Source: Cepaea nemoralis (lineage: Eukaryota; Mollusca; Gastropoda; Stylommatophora; Helicidae). Taken from it: 64,000 nucleotides of DNA. The stretch spans positions 134,501 through 198,500 of the forward strand of contig JACEFZ010025810.1 in assembly GCA_014155875.1 (NCBI GenBank), written 5' to 3'. The notes beneath the pieces are model-generated. The model made no database searches and was not told the origin of the DNA. It was given only the letters and a program-made list of their open reading frames with translations. This document shows positions 54,113 through 62,887 of the stretch, piece after piece. The position numbers were made by a program, and so were the translations under genes. The stretch's first letter is position 1. Every line of letters starts with the position of its first letter.

Positions 54113-54800
54113 ACATTCACGTTCCAATGACTACCTGTAAACATGGTGACGACTTAACGAGTGCATTCTTCAGGAGACGCTGTTTTTAGTGTTTTCCTGT
54201 GGATTATGTGGTGTTCTTTCGTATTCGTTTATTGGAAGTGTTCACAAGAAGCCACGGAATGCAAATGGTGGCTGAAATTTTGAGGGCAGCCGACAGATAG
54301 TTGTTGGTTATGGTCTCAAATTTCGCGACGGCAGGCAGAGGATCTATTTATTGGGACATGGCTGCCGTCACCCGGCCAGTACGGTCACTGCCAGGAAGGA
54401 AAGCAACGGGAACCTACCTTCTGTAAAAGTGCCTAGTTCATTATGATTCGCCTAAAGACAGATCACAAGACAAGGACGGAGACATTAAAATTAGCAACCT
54501 GGAATGTTAGGACGATAAGCGATGACGAAACATTAGGTACCATCAAACAAGAAATGTAAAGAGAGAAAATTTGTATTTTAAGAGAAGAAATGAACTGGAG
54601 AACTTGGTGACAACTGGCAAGATCGTAAAGAACATACCAAGGGGTAGATCGAGAAGTAAATATCTGGATGGCTTGGGCACAAGGCATGGTAGAGACAGGA
54701 ACACTGAGCTGATCCACGACTCTGGTGATCGAGTGAAATTGCGAGTCATGACCGTCCACGCTTTCCGGCATGGAATATGATTGATTGATTGACATTCATG
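54113..54800 (+). mobile_element. Internally deleted LINE-B (5' UTR and EN start fused to 3' end)
   Basis: Begins with LINE-B 5' UTR (54130 on, homologous to 60380-60060 minus), includes the first coding stretch (KLATWNVRTISDDE), then jumps at about 54570 to the C-terminal part (RRNELENLVTTGKIVK, RDRNTELIHDSGDRV and a TVHAFRHGI end) and a TGATTGATTGA tail. Flanked by ACATTCACG / ACATTCATG (54113-54121 and 54792-54800, 8 of 9). All of RT is missing. It is inserted into the LTR copy. Confidence 0.9.
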
Positions 54801-55359
54801 CATGTTTGAAGTGTTTGTTTATGCATTTCGTTTTGAAAAGCCTCTTGTCATCTGTCCCCCATTCTTCAGATTTATTCAGTGTATTAAGTGTTAATATTCA
54901 ATCTTCTGCTTCTATTCACTTTCTTGTGACGTCATTTTGGTTCAAACATGTGTTTAGTTAAGTGATTAGTTAACACATTGTTTTGAATGTAAGGGAACGC
55001 CATGAAGATGGGTAAACACACGTGGGCAGCTTAATCTACTGATCCCACGGTAAACTCCCAGGTTTCCATTGTCCATCTAGGAGAACGATTTCACATCTAA
55101 CTTATTATTGTACCCTTTGACCTGATTGGATACAAATGGGGGTTCTTGAGCCAAAACGTGGTTCTCCTGGGACTGACATAATTTAGTGTGGTTCCTTTAG
55201 ATATCTGGGAGTCCCCTAGACCTCCAGAGTCCTTTTGTGTCACATCTCCGTTTAGTGACATTCCCACACAATTGGAAACCAACCCCACCTCTGTATCACT
55301 CCTTGGTAGGGGATGCACTTGTTGGTACTACTTCTTTCTACTCAACTCCTCACAACTCC

Positions 55360-55500
55360 CCTATCTCTCTGTTCGCCTCTCCCCCTATCCCTCTGTTTGC
55401 ATCTCCTATCTCTCTGTTTGCCTCCCCTAACTCTTTGTTTGCCCCTCCCTTTATCTCTTTGTTTGCCTCTCCCCTATCTCTCTGTTTACTATCCCCGTTT
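55360..55500. repeat. CT-rich minisatellite, part after LTR insertion
   Basis: CCCTATCTCTCTGTTTGCCT units continue directly after the LTR end; same unit as 51430-51787. Confidence 0.9.
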
Positions 55501-55930
55501 CTCTGTGCGGCTGGGGGATGTGTGTTTGGCTGAGTTGTTGGGGGTGTGTGGGTGGGTGGAGGATGTGTGGTTGGGTGAGTGTATATGCATTGGGGGGATG
55601 GGTGGTGGATGTGTGTACGTGGGGAGGTGTGTGTAGGTGGGGGATGTGTGTGTGGGGATAGGCATATATGTGTGCCTGGGTGTGTATGTGGTGGATATAT
55701 AGTAGGTGGGGGATGTGTAGGTGGATGGGGGATATGTCTCATAACATGGTAATATGCACTGTTTATGTTTACAACATTCATTTGACATGTTTTTTGCTAT
55801 GTGAATTTATTATGCACTCTTGATGAACGAAAGATGAGTGATTGGAGGGGCCGAATGTAAGACGGGCCTGCGTGCCCAATTTGTAACCCTTAAAAAATAA
55901 AGAAGAATCAATTAGTCAATCAATCAATCT
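55500..55930. other. G/T-rich spacer, no recognised gene
   Basis: 55500-55735 is strongly strand-asymmetric: GGGGGATGTGTGTGTGGG-like phrases, giving Pro/His/Thr-rich frames on the minus strand. 55740-55930 is unremarkable. No feature supported. Confidence 0.6.
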
Positions 55931-56030
55931 ATTTTCCTCTTGTCGTCTCTATATTTGCCTCTTCCCTATCTATCTGTTTACCTCTCCCCCTATCTCTATG
56001 TTTACCTCCCCTATCTCGCTGTTTGCCGGT
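55930..56030. repeat. CT-rich minisatellite, third part
   Basis: Short run of CTCTATATTTGCCTCTTCCC and CTATCTCTATGTTTACCTCC units, cut by SINE1 at 56030. Confidence 0.85.
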
Positions 56031-56262
56031 CTCTCTGGCCGAGGAGTTACACCACTTTCTCCGTAATCCCGTTTATCACGCAGAGTCTCGTAGCGGGCGA
56101 AAACTTGGAGCGGTTCGTCCCCCGCTAGTGACTTGCGGGATAACTGAGCCGGCCGCTCAGAAAGCAATGGCAAACTACTGAGCGTAATCTTGCCAAGAAA
56201 TCAACAGACAGCTGAAAGATGCTGCTGTTGACAGCGATGTCATGTAAAAGGATACGCGAATT
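56030..56262 (+). mobile_element. SINE1 (tRNA-derived) inside the minisatellite
   Basis: CTCTCTGGCCGAGGAGTTAC (A box), GGAGCGGTTCGTCCCCCGCT (B box) and the conserved body GAGCCGGCCGCTCAGAAAG, CAACAGACAGCTGAAAGATG, ending AAAGGATACGCGAATTA10. CT-rich minisatellite lies on both sides (TATCTCGCTGTTTGCC before, AATCTCGCTGTTTGCC after); ATCTCGCTGTTTGCC is a candidate TSD within the array. Confidence 0.9.
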
Positions 56263-56274
56263 AAAAAAAAAAAT

Positions 56275-56610
56275 CTCGCTGTTTGCCTCTCCTCTATCTC
56301 TCTATTTGCCTCTTCCCTATCTCTTTTTTTTGCCTCTCCCCTTATCTCTCTGTTTGCCTCCCCTATCTCTCTGTTTGCCTCCCATTCTCTCTTTTTGCCT
56401 CTTCCCGTCTCTCTGTTTGTCTAACTCTCTCTGATTCTCCCCCTCTCTCTCTGTTTGCCTCTCCCCTATCTCTCTGTTTGCCTCTTCCCGTCTCTCTGTT
56501 TGTTTCTCTAACTCTCTCTCTGTTTGCCTCCCCTATCTCTCTGTTTGCCTCACCCCTCTCTCTTTGCCTCTCCCCTATCTCTCTGTTTACCTCTCCTCTA
56601 TCTCTCTGTT

Positions 56611-56665
<55 letters not shown>
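56275..56665. repeat. CT-rich minisatellite, fourth part, ending in (CT)n
   Basis: About 15 units of CCCCTATCTCTCTGTTTGCC, then about 23 CT repeats (56619-56664). Arg/Glu or Ser/Leu repeat frames over it are not genes. Confidence 0.95.
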
Positions 56666-56667
<2 letters not shown>

Positions 56668-56879
56668 TCATTCTTGCGGGAATGACGCGTTTACATGTTC
56701 TCTTCCCATTTGGATTATTTTTTCCTGTTTATCTTCATTCATACGCAATGGATTTTATACGGTTGTGATCACACTGCTGCCGTTCAACTGTGAAATTGTT
56801 TTGAAGTTGCTTTATGTGCAGTGTTAGATATAAATGCTAATAATAGTATATCCAAGGACTATTTTTTTATTTTTTTTAT

Positions 56880-57112
56880 TTTTGCATATCCTTTACAGGA
56901 CATCGCTGTCAACAGCAGCATCTTTCAGCTGTCTGTTGATTTCTTGGCAAGATTACGCTCAGTAGTTTGCCATTGTTTTCTGAGCGGCCGGCTCAGTATC
57001 CCGCAAGTCACCAGCGGGGATCGAACTGCTCCCAGCTCTCGCCCCGCTACGAGACTCTGCGTGATAAACGGGATTACGGAGAAAGTGTTGTAACCCCTCA
57101 GCCAGAGAGACC
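56880..57112 (-). mobile_element. SINE1 (tRNA-derived)
   Basis: Reverse complement of the 56030 copy: GCATATCCTTTACAGGACAT at the left (3' end of the SINE), CTCAGTAGTTTGCCATTGTT, GAGCGGCCGGCTCA, a GGGGATCGAACTGCTCCCA (B box complement) and CCTCAGCCAGAGAGACCAG (A box complement). It is preceded by the T-rich stretch TTTTTTTATTTTTTTTATTT (the minus-strand poly-A-like tail). With the copy at 56030 it forms an inverted pair 620 bp apart. Confidence 0.92.
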
Positions 57113-57239
57113 AGCATATGTCCTAGGACACTATGGATAAATTATTCATGGTTCACCATAGCGTCAGTGAAAGCTTGAACTAGCCAATCACAACACTAGA
57201 ATTTAAACCGTGTGTGGGCGCTACAATATGTTCAATCAA

Positions 57240-57780
57240 TCATGTGCCATGTCGGAAAGCGTGGCCTGTCATGACTCGTCATTTCACTCGATCACCAGCG
57301 TCGTGGATCAGCTCAGTATTCCTGTCTCGTCCATGCCATGTGGCCAAGCCATCCAGGTATTTTCCTCCCGGTCTTCCTCTCGGTCTGCTCCCTTCGATCT
57401 TGCCAGTTGTCACTAAGTTCTCCAATCCATTTCTTCTTATAACATGTCCAAAACATTTTGACTGTCTACGTCTAATTTCTCTAATCAATTTACGATTTTC
57501 ATTTGTCTCCTATAGTACTTGGTCATTGGTTTTTCTGTCTGTCCATGGTATTCTTTGCATTTTCCTCAGAAACCACATTTCTGCAGCCATCAGATGTTTT
57601 TCAGCTTGACTTGCACATTGTCCTATCCACTCAACACTCTTTTTCTCGTTTCAACTGACATCTTTTTATTGGTCAGAATGTTTTTCATCTTGCAAAAGGC
57701 TACTTTCGCCATGGCGATTCTTGTTCTAATCTCTTCAAGGTATCTCCCATCAGATGTTATGACTGTTCCGATTCACTTGT
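57240..57780 (-). pseudogene. LINE-B C-terminal region
   Basis: The minus strand has NKKMSVETRKRVLSG-like, MAAEMWFLRKMQRIPWTDRK, TNDQVL, LIREIRRRQSKCFGHVIRRN, GLENLVTTGKIEGSRPRGRP, GGKYLDGLATWHGRDRNTEL and IHDAGDRVK. Homologous to 19809-20393. Broken by frameshifts near 57500 and 57600. Confidence 0.85.
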
Positions 57781-57796
57781 TGAAGAATATTCCCAT

Positions 57797-58884
57797 TTAC
57801 TTGTATATTACATTGTGGTACTTCGTTCTTCTAGTGACGACCATAACTTGTGTCTTCTTACAATTTAATTCCAACCCCAGCTGCTCACTGTGTACAACAA
57901 CTGCGTCTACTAATTGTTGTAGATCTTGTGCATTGTCTGCAATCAATACTGTATCATCTGCATATCTAATGTTATTGAAGTTTCGTCCTCCAATGCTGAT
58001 TCCATTTATATCTTCTACATTCCTGAAAATATTTTCACTGTAAAGGGAAAAAAGATCTGGAGACATTACACATCCCTGATTAACACCTCTCTTAATAGGC
58101 TGATATTGTCCCACTTCATTATCAATCCTTATTGCAGCTTGTTGTTTCCAATATATGTTTTTTTTATAAGTCTAATGTCTTTCCCATCAATTTGTAGATC
58201 TGCAAGCATATTTACCATGTTGACATGTCTAACTATATCAAAAGCCTTTGTGTAGTCAATAAAGCAAAGATGTATATCCTTGTTTACTTCTAAAGCACGT
58301 TCAATAACATTTAGCAGCATATATACAGCATTAAATGTACCCTTTCCTTCTACAAACCCACATTGCTCTTTCCCCATTTCAGGTTGTGCTTTCTTCCTCT
58401 CTCTTTGCATGATAATTCGTAGCAAAATCTTTGTGATGTAGCTCATTATACTAATTGTTCTATGTTGATCACATTCCAAGGTTCCTGATTTCTTTGGGAT
58501 TGCAATAAACGCAGAGTTACATAATTCAGAAGGTATATCTCCAGTATCATATAATGTGTTCAGCAGTCTGGTGACTTGATCTAGTCTAAATTCTTCTAAA
58601 ACTTTAATCATTTCTGTTGTGATGTTATCTGCACCGGGGGCCTTGCCAGCTTTCATATGCTTAAGAACATTTCGAGCCTCCATCTTCAAAATTGGCGGCC
58701 CTTCATTAATAAACCTAATATCATACTGTTCCTCTCTGTTATCATTATAAATGTTTTTCACATAATCTGTCCATACCTGTAGAATCTGATCTTTTTCTAT
58801 CATGATTTTGCCATCTTTAGTTTTTAGACAGCCGGTTGATGTACTTGTTCTTTTATTAGTAAGTTCCTGACTTCTTTTGTGCAC
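57797..58884 (-). pseudogene. LINE-B reverse transcriptase
   Basis: Two frames: 58884-58129 (LKTKDGKIMIEKDQILQVWT, NVLKHMKAGKAPGADNITTE, AFIAIPKKSGTLECDQHRTI, GFVEGKGTFNAVYMLLNVIE, catalytic HLCFIDYTKAFDIVRH) and 58114-57797 (QPIKRGVNQGCVMSPDLFSL, catalytic NNIRYADDTVLIADNAQDLQ, ELNCKKTQVMVVTRRTKYHN). A small frameshift separates them near 58130. All catalytic aspartates are preserved. Family: RTE/BovB-like RT. Confidence 0.92.
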
Positions 58885-58922
58885 TAATTTGGTATTTTGA
58901 CTGTTGTGTTGTTTTCAATGTC

Positions 58923-59297
58923 TCAACACTTTTCCTCAAACCATGCTTCTTTTGCCTCCTTACATAATATTCTGACTTGTCTGTGAATTTCTTCATATTT
59001 GGCAGGATTATTTTTGTTGAGCCTTCTTGTTTCCATTAGGTGTAAAATGTCTTCTGTCATCAATTTCTTACGACTCACATTCTTTAGTTTTGGAATAGTT
59101 GTTTCTGCAGCCAAACTGATTGAATTCTTCAACATTTCCCATTGATCACCCACATCCTGGAATAATATCTCTAGATCAGACAATATATCAAATTTGTTCT
59201 GTACTTCTATGATGAATTTGTTTTGTATTTCCTTGTCATTACTCAATGTACACAAATCATATTTAGTGTTTCCTGTTATATACTTGACTTTCTTCAA
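58923..59297 (-). pseudogene. LINE-B linker between EN and RT
   Basis: The 124-aa frame begins LKKVKYITGNTKYDLCTLSN and runs through FQDVGDQWEMLKNSISLAAE, TTIPKLKNVSRKKLMTEDIL, HLMETRRLNKNNPAKYEEIH and RILCKEAKEAWFEEKC. This basic/amphipathic linker is conserved among LINE-B copies (compare MLRDSIHQTSKEILPKR at 36474). A gap and frameshift near 58900 join it to the RT. Confidence 0.85.
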
Positions 59298-59299
59298 CT

Positions 59300-60075
59300 T
59301 TATCCTCAGTGTTCCTGTAGGTAGTCTGTGGTCACTATAACAATCAGCACTGGGAACTGTTTTGGGTATTGTTAGTGCGTTTCTAAATCTTCTGCTAATC
59401 AGAATGTAGTCAATCTGGTTTTTGATCCTGCTATCAGGACTCCTCCATGTTCATAATCTTCTAGGGTGTTACTTAAACCAGGTGTTTCCTACAATCATTT
59501 CCTGATCTTTTGCCCACTCTACGAGTCTGTATCCTCTTTCATTTCTCTCACCTAAACCATAGTTTCCTACTGTGTATCTATCACCTTGATTTCCTAATTT
59601 TGAATTGAAGTCTCCTGTTATGATGTTTATATCTGAATGTTTACATTTCTTTAAGGCAGTCTCTATGTCATTATAAAATTCCTCTAAACTATCGTCACTG
59701 GATTCTCCTGTTGGGGCATATACTTGAATAATATTTATGCTTAAAGGTCTGCCACTTAATTTAACTAGTAGAACTCTGTCCGACACGGGCCAATATCCTT
59801 GAACAGATTTTGATGTTTTCCGGTCCAAAATAATAGCCACTCCCCTTTGTCGGTCTTCACATCCAGAATAAATAATCTTAAAATCTTCATATATCTTGAT
59901 GCCTTCTCATGTCCATATTGTTTCGCACATCCCTAGAATATACATTTTTTTCTCTTTCAATTTCTTGTTTTATGTTCTTTAATTTTTCGTCGTCGTTTAA
60001 CGTCCTAACGTTCCATATTGCTAATTTTAACGTCTCTGTCCTTGTCGTGCGATGATCAGTCTTTAGGCGAATCAT
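59300..60075 (-). pseudogene. LINE-B AP-endonuclease
   Basis: The minus strand has MIRLKTDHRTTRTETLKLAI, WNVRTLNDDEKLKNIKQEIE (60075-59887), then AIILDRKTSKSVQGYWPVSD, NIIQVYAPTGESSDDSLEEF, INIITGDFNSKLGNQGDRYT, GNYGLGERNERGYRLVEWAK (59840-59469) and, in broken frame, RIKNQIDYILISRRFRNALT and SADCYSDHR. APE-type motifs N, Y, D/N, D and D-H are visible; the E motif region around 59880 is frameshifted. Confidence 0.88.
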
Positions 60076-60443
60076 AATGTACTAGGCACTTTTAAAAAGA
60101 TAGTTTGCCGTTGCTTTCCTCTATTGCATTAACCGTACTGGTCATTTGACCGCAGCCATTAACTCGAGAGAGCTCCTCTGCCTGCCGTAGTGAAACTTGA
60201 GACCATAACCAACCAATATCTGTTGGCTGCCCTCAAAATTTCATTCACCACCTGCCTTCCGTGACTTCTTTTGAACACTTCCAATAAATGAAAACGAAAC
60301 AACACCACATAATCCACAGGAAAAACACTAAAACAGCGTCATCCCGAAGAATAGATGCGTCACGTCGTCGCCATTGTACAGGACAATATGTTACCAGTTG
60401 CAACAATATGTTACCAGTTGTGAAAACATAATACCATGTAACC

Positions 60444-60644
60444 ATGACTGACGAGGAGGAATGCTTTGTGCTGGAGTTAGCGGGAGAAAGGGGGCGAAGT
60501 GCATTACGATCTGCAGTAACTAGGAACTACACACTCAACAAAGAGAGGGCAGTGAAAAGCAAACTAAAGATCTTTTGTAGCTCTACATCACTGTCTGTTA
60601 AATGTATGAACGACGGTAAAATTCGTTTACATTGCATTCAATAA
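60444..60644 (+). pseudogene. Small frame upstream of LINE-D ORF1, unrecognised
   Basis: 66 codons (MTDEEECFVLELAGERGRSA, LRSAVTRNYTLNKERAVKSK, LKIFCSSTSLSVKCMNDGK). No family recognised. It lies just 5' of ORF1 and may be part of the LINE-D 5' region or the decayed N-terminus of ORF1. Not supported as a host gene. Confidence 0.35.
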
Positions 60645-60690
60645 TATCATAATTATGAGGCATTTCGAACATGTCTGATAAAATATTACC

Positions 60691-61350
60691 ATGGCGACCA
60701 AATCCAGTAAAGAAATGACCGACGGGGAGCAGAGGCTTAAATCAAAGTTCATCTCTGCTGCACACGTTACATTTGTACCATACCAGAATAAGGAATTAGC
60801 TCAAGGGGCAGCCGCCGTCATGTCTGAGTGGCTCGCGATACAGAAATGCACTGATAACTCTCTAAACACACCTGCCGATAGCAACATGCTAGTGTCTGGC
60901 GAGACCATAAAACCAACACAGCCTGCAGCGGTAGTCGTCACAGAATCAGGCCATAGAAACAACATACTCGGACATGCCACGACTCATCACAACAACAACT
61001 CGAACGCAACTTCTTCTAACCGACCAGTGTCGCTAGCCATTGAATACCCAATGGGGCGCCTAGAAGACAATATACAACCAAATGAAATCAATTCAAATGA
61101 AATAGAGGTTGCATCATCGGTACTAGATGAGAGCCCAACTAAAAATCATCACTCGTGCGGTTGTAAGCAGCAAATTGAAAAGTTGGAGTCAGGTTTGAAA
61201 GTATTTCTAAACGCCGCCTTTGACAACACAGACAAGATCGTCAAGATCATTAGTGACTATATCAAACTCAAGTCAGAGGTCACTCTCCTGAGAGAAGAAA
61301 ATGTTATAATGAAATACACCATTGAGACTTTACAACGCGCCCACTACTGA
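60691..61350 (+). pseudogene. LINE-D ORF1, N-terminal part with coiled coil
   Basis: 219 codons from the ATG at 60691: an N-terminal charged part (KSSKEMTDGEQRLKSKFISA), a Ser/Asn/His-rich linker, a CGCKQQIEKLESGLKVFLN heptad start and LKSEVTLLREENVIMKYTIE, a clear leucine-heptad coiled coil ending near residue 215. Coiled coils make ORF1 proteins trimeric RNA chaperones in several LINE groups. The frame terminates where the esterase should follow in another phase. Confidence 0.75.
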
Positions 61351-61359
61351 CCAGGCAAT

Positions 61360-62416
61360 ACAGACTGACAGTTTCAAAACAACACAGCCATCCCTAGAGG
61401 CACTAACTATACATCCAACAAATAGACAATGTCGTTCAACAACACTCAACATATCCCATGGAAACAAAAGTTAGCAACAGATTTGAAGTACTGAAAGAAC
61501 AATTGGTAAGAAAAAACAGCTAGTACGACGAGACACTTCTGACAGACAACCGGCATATTCAAGAAACATCTGGTAACCTGCAAGAAGACAGTCCACCGTC
61601 GGATAATTATCAATGGTAGAAACAACGTGTAAGACCTGCCAGAAACCATTACACACAGAGACCACCAGCTGACTGCACCCACATAATAATTGGCGACTCC
61701 TTGATGAAAGGAATATACAGTGACCTTATGTCATCATCACACACCGATATAGCTACAACAATTCCGCTTCCAGGTGCAGGGGTAGACAGCCTAACAAACA
61801 GTATACGTAGAATGGAAATTAATGCAAACGTTACAAAGATTACAATACACATAGGGAACACGACACTATGAGAAACCAAAATATCACCATTTATCAGTTA
61901 CGTCACTATTAGATTTATTTCGTTATAATTTTCCAAATTCTATTTTTTTTTCCACCTCCATCATACCACCAAGTTATGACTCATAGCGTCGACTAGCCGA
62001 CATAAAAACAACTCCCTTGAGAAATTCTGTAATCAGTATAATGTACACTTCATCAACAACACACCATTCTTCACATCGCAGACATGCGCGCCAAAGAAAA
62101 GACTGTACAGAGACCAAATCCACACATCCACATTAGGTAGTAGTTTGCTGGCTAATAATGTCAAATACCCAGAAGGTCTGACCCCCGAACTCCTGCCACT
62201 CAAAGTGCACACTTGCCACCACGAATTAATCAACCTCTCCTTCTTACCCCCGCCTTCACAAGGGAAGAAGATAACTACCAGGATCGTTTCCCTCCCCTAA
62301 CTTGCAAGAAACCCTCTTTGCAAACATCTGCTCACACGCACGGCAGTAACACCACGGCGGCACAGCAAGCAGACAACAGGTTCCACATCATTGGAGTCCA
62401 GAACTTCTATACTTGA
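61360..62416 (+). pseudogene. LINE-D ORF1, SGNH/GDSL esterase part (broken)
   Basis: Through several frames the plus strand encodes HIIIGDSLMKGIYSDLMSSS (nucleophile Ser in GDSL, about 61690), SLTNSIRRMEINANVTKITI followed by HIGNTT (the GNxD-like Asn block, about 61850), a PPSYD-type stretch, INNTPFFTSQTCAPKKRLYR and YRDQIHTSTLGSSLLANNVK (the D-x2-H catalytic pair, about 62120). This matches the SGNH hydrolase fold known from CR1-type ORF1 esterases. Frameshifts break it at least three times. The end is GVQNFYT at 62416. Confidence 0.75.
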
Positions 62417-62419
62417 TGC

Positions 62420-62887
62420 AATTTAGTCTTGCCGCACTGAATCAGGCCTTTATGATGTCCATTCAATACAGACCTGTGAGATATGATATGTATTAAAAAC
62501 TGAGTCCTATGCGCATTGATACCGGAAAAGGGGCTTTCTCCTTGAACATTAATTGCTTACTGTTTAACCTTTTATTTCCCGTGTGGGATACCCAATTTTA
62601 AACATAAACATTGACTTGTATAGTCACGTATTCATTCATTTGGATAGAAGTTAATTACTTAGCTTTGAAGAATTTTTTGTTTTCAAGTTAATTAGTTGTT
62701 GAAGGTTCATACGTTTTAATTAATTTTATTCTGTATTTGCACTATCTTGTTTGGTCTGATTAGTTAAATCGGTGTAATATTGTCATTTACATATCGACTT
62801 ATAATACTGGGATTTTTAAGTCAATGTAATTGTGAATTTTTATGATCTTGTATTTTTGCTTACGTTTGACTATTTTACACTTACTCC
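62420..62887. other. AT-rich spacer between LINE-D ORF1 and ORF2
   Basis: No coding frame, tandem repeat or tRNA-like box seen. T-rich on the plus strand. Probably LINE-D inter-ORF sequence. Confidence 0.5.

Larger units (their letters stand above)
57223..60392 (-). mobile_element. LINE-B full-length copy with TSD (RTE/BovB-like)
   Basis: A minus-strand 3.15-kb element (57233-60382) flanked by the 10-bp direct repeat ACAATATGTT (57223-57232 and 60383-60392). From 5' to 3' on the minus strand: 5' UTR (60382-60076), AP-endonuclease (60075-59300), linker (59297-58600), RT (58600-57900), C-terminus (57790-57240) and a TTGATTGAACATATT-like tail. Several frameshifts. It is a different, older subfamily than the copy at 31941-38090. 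Confidence 0.93.
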
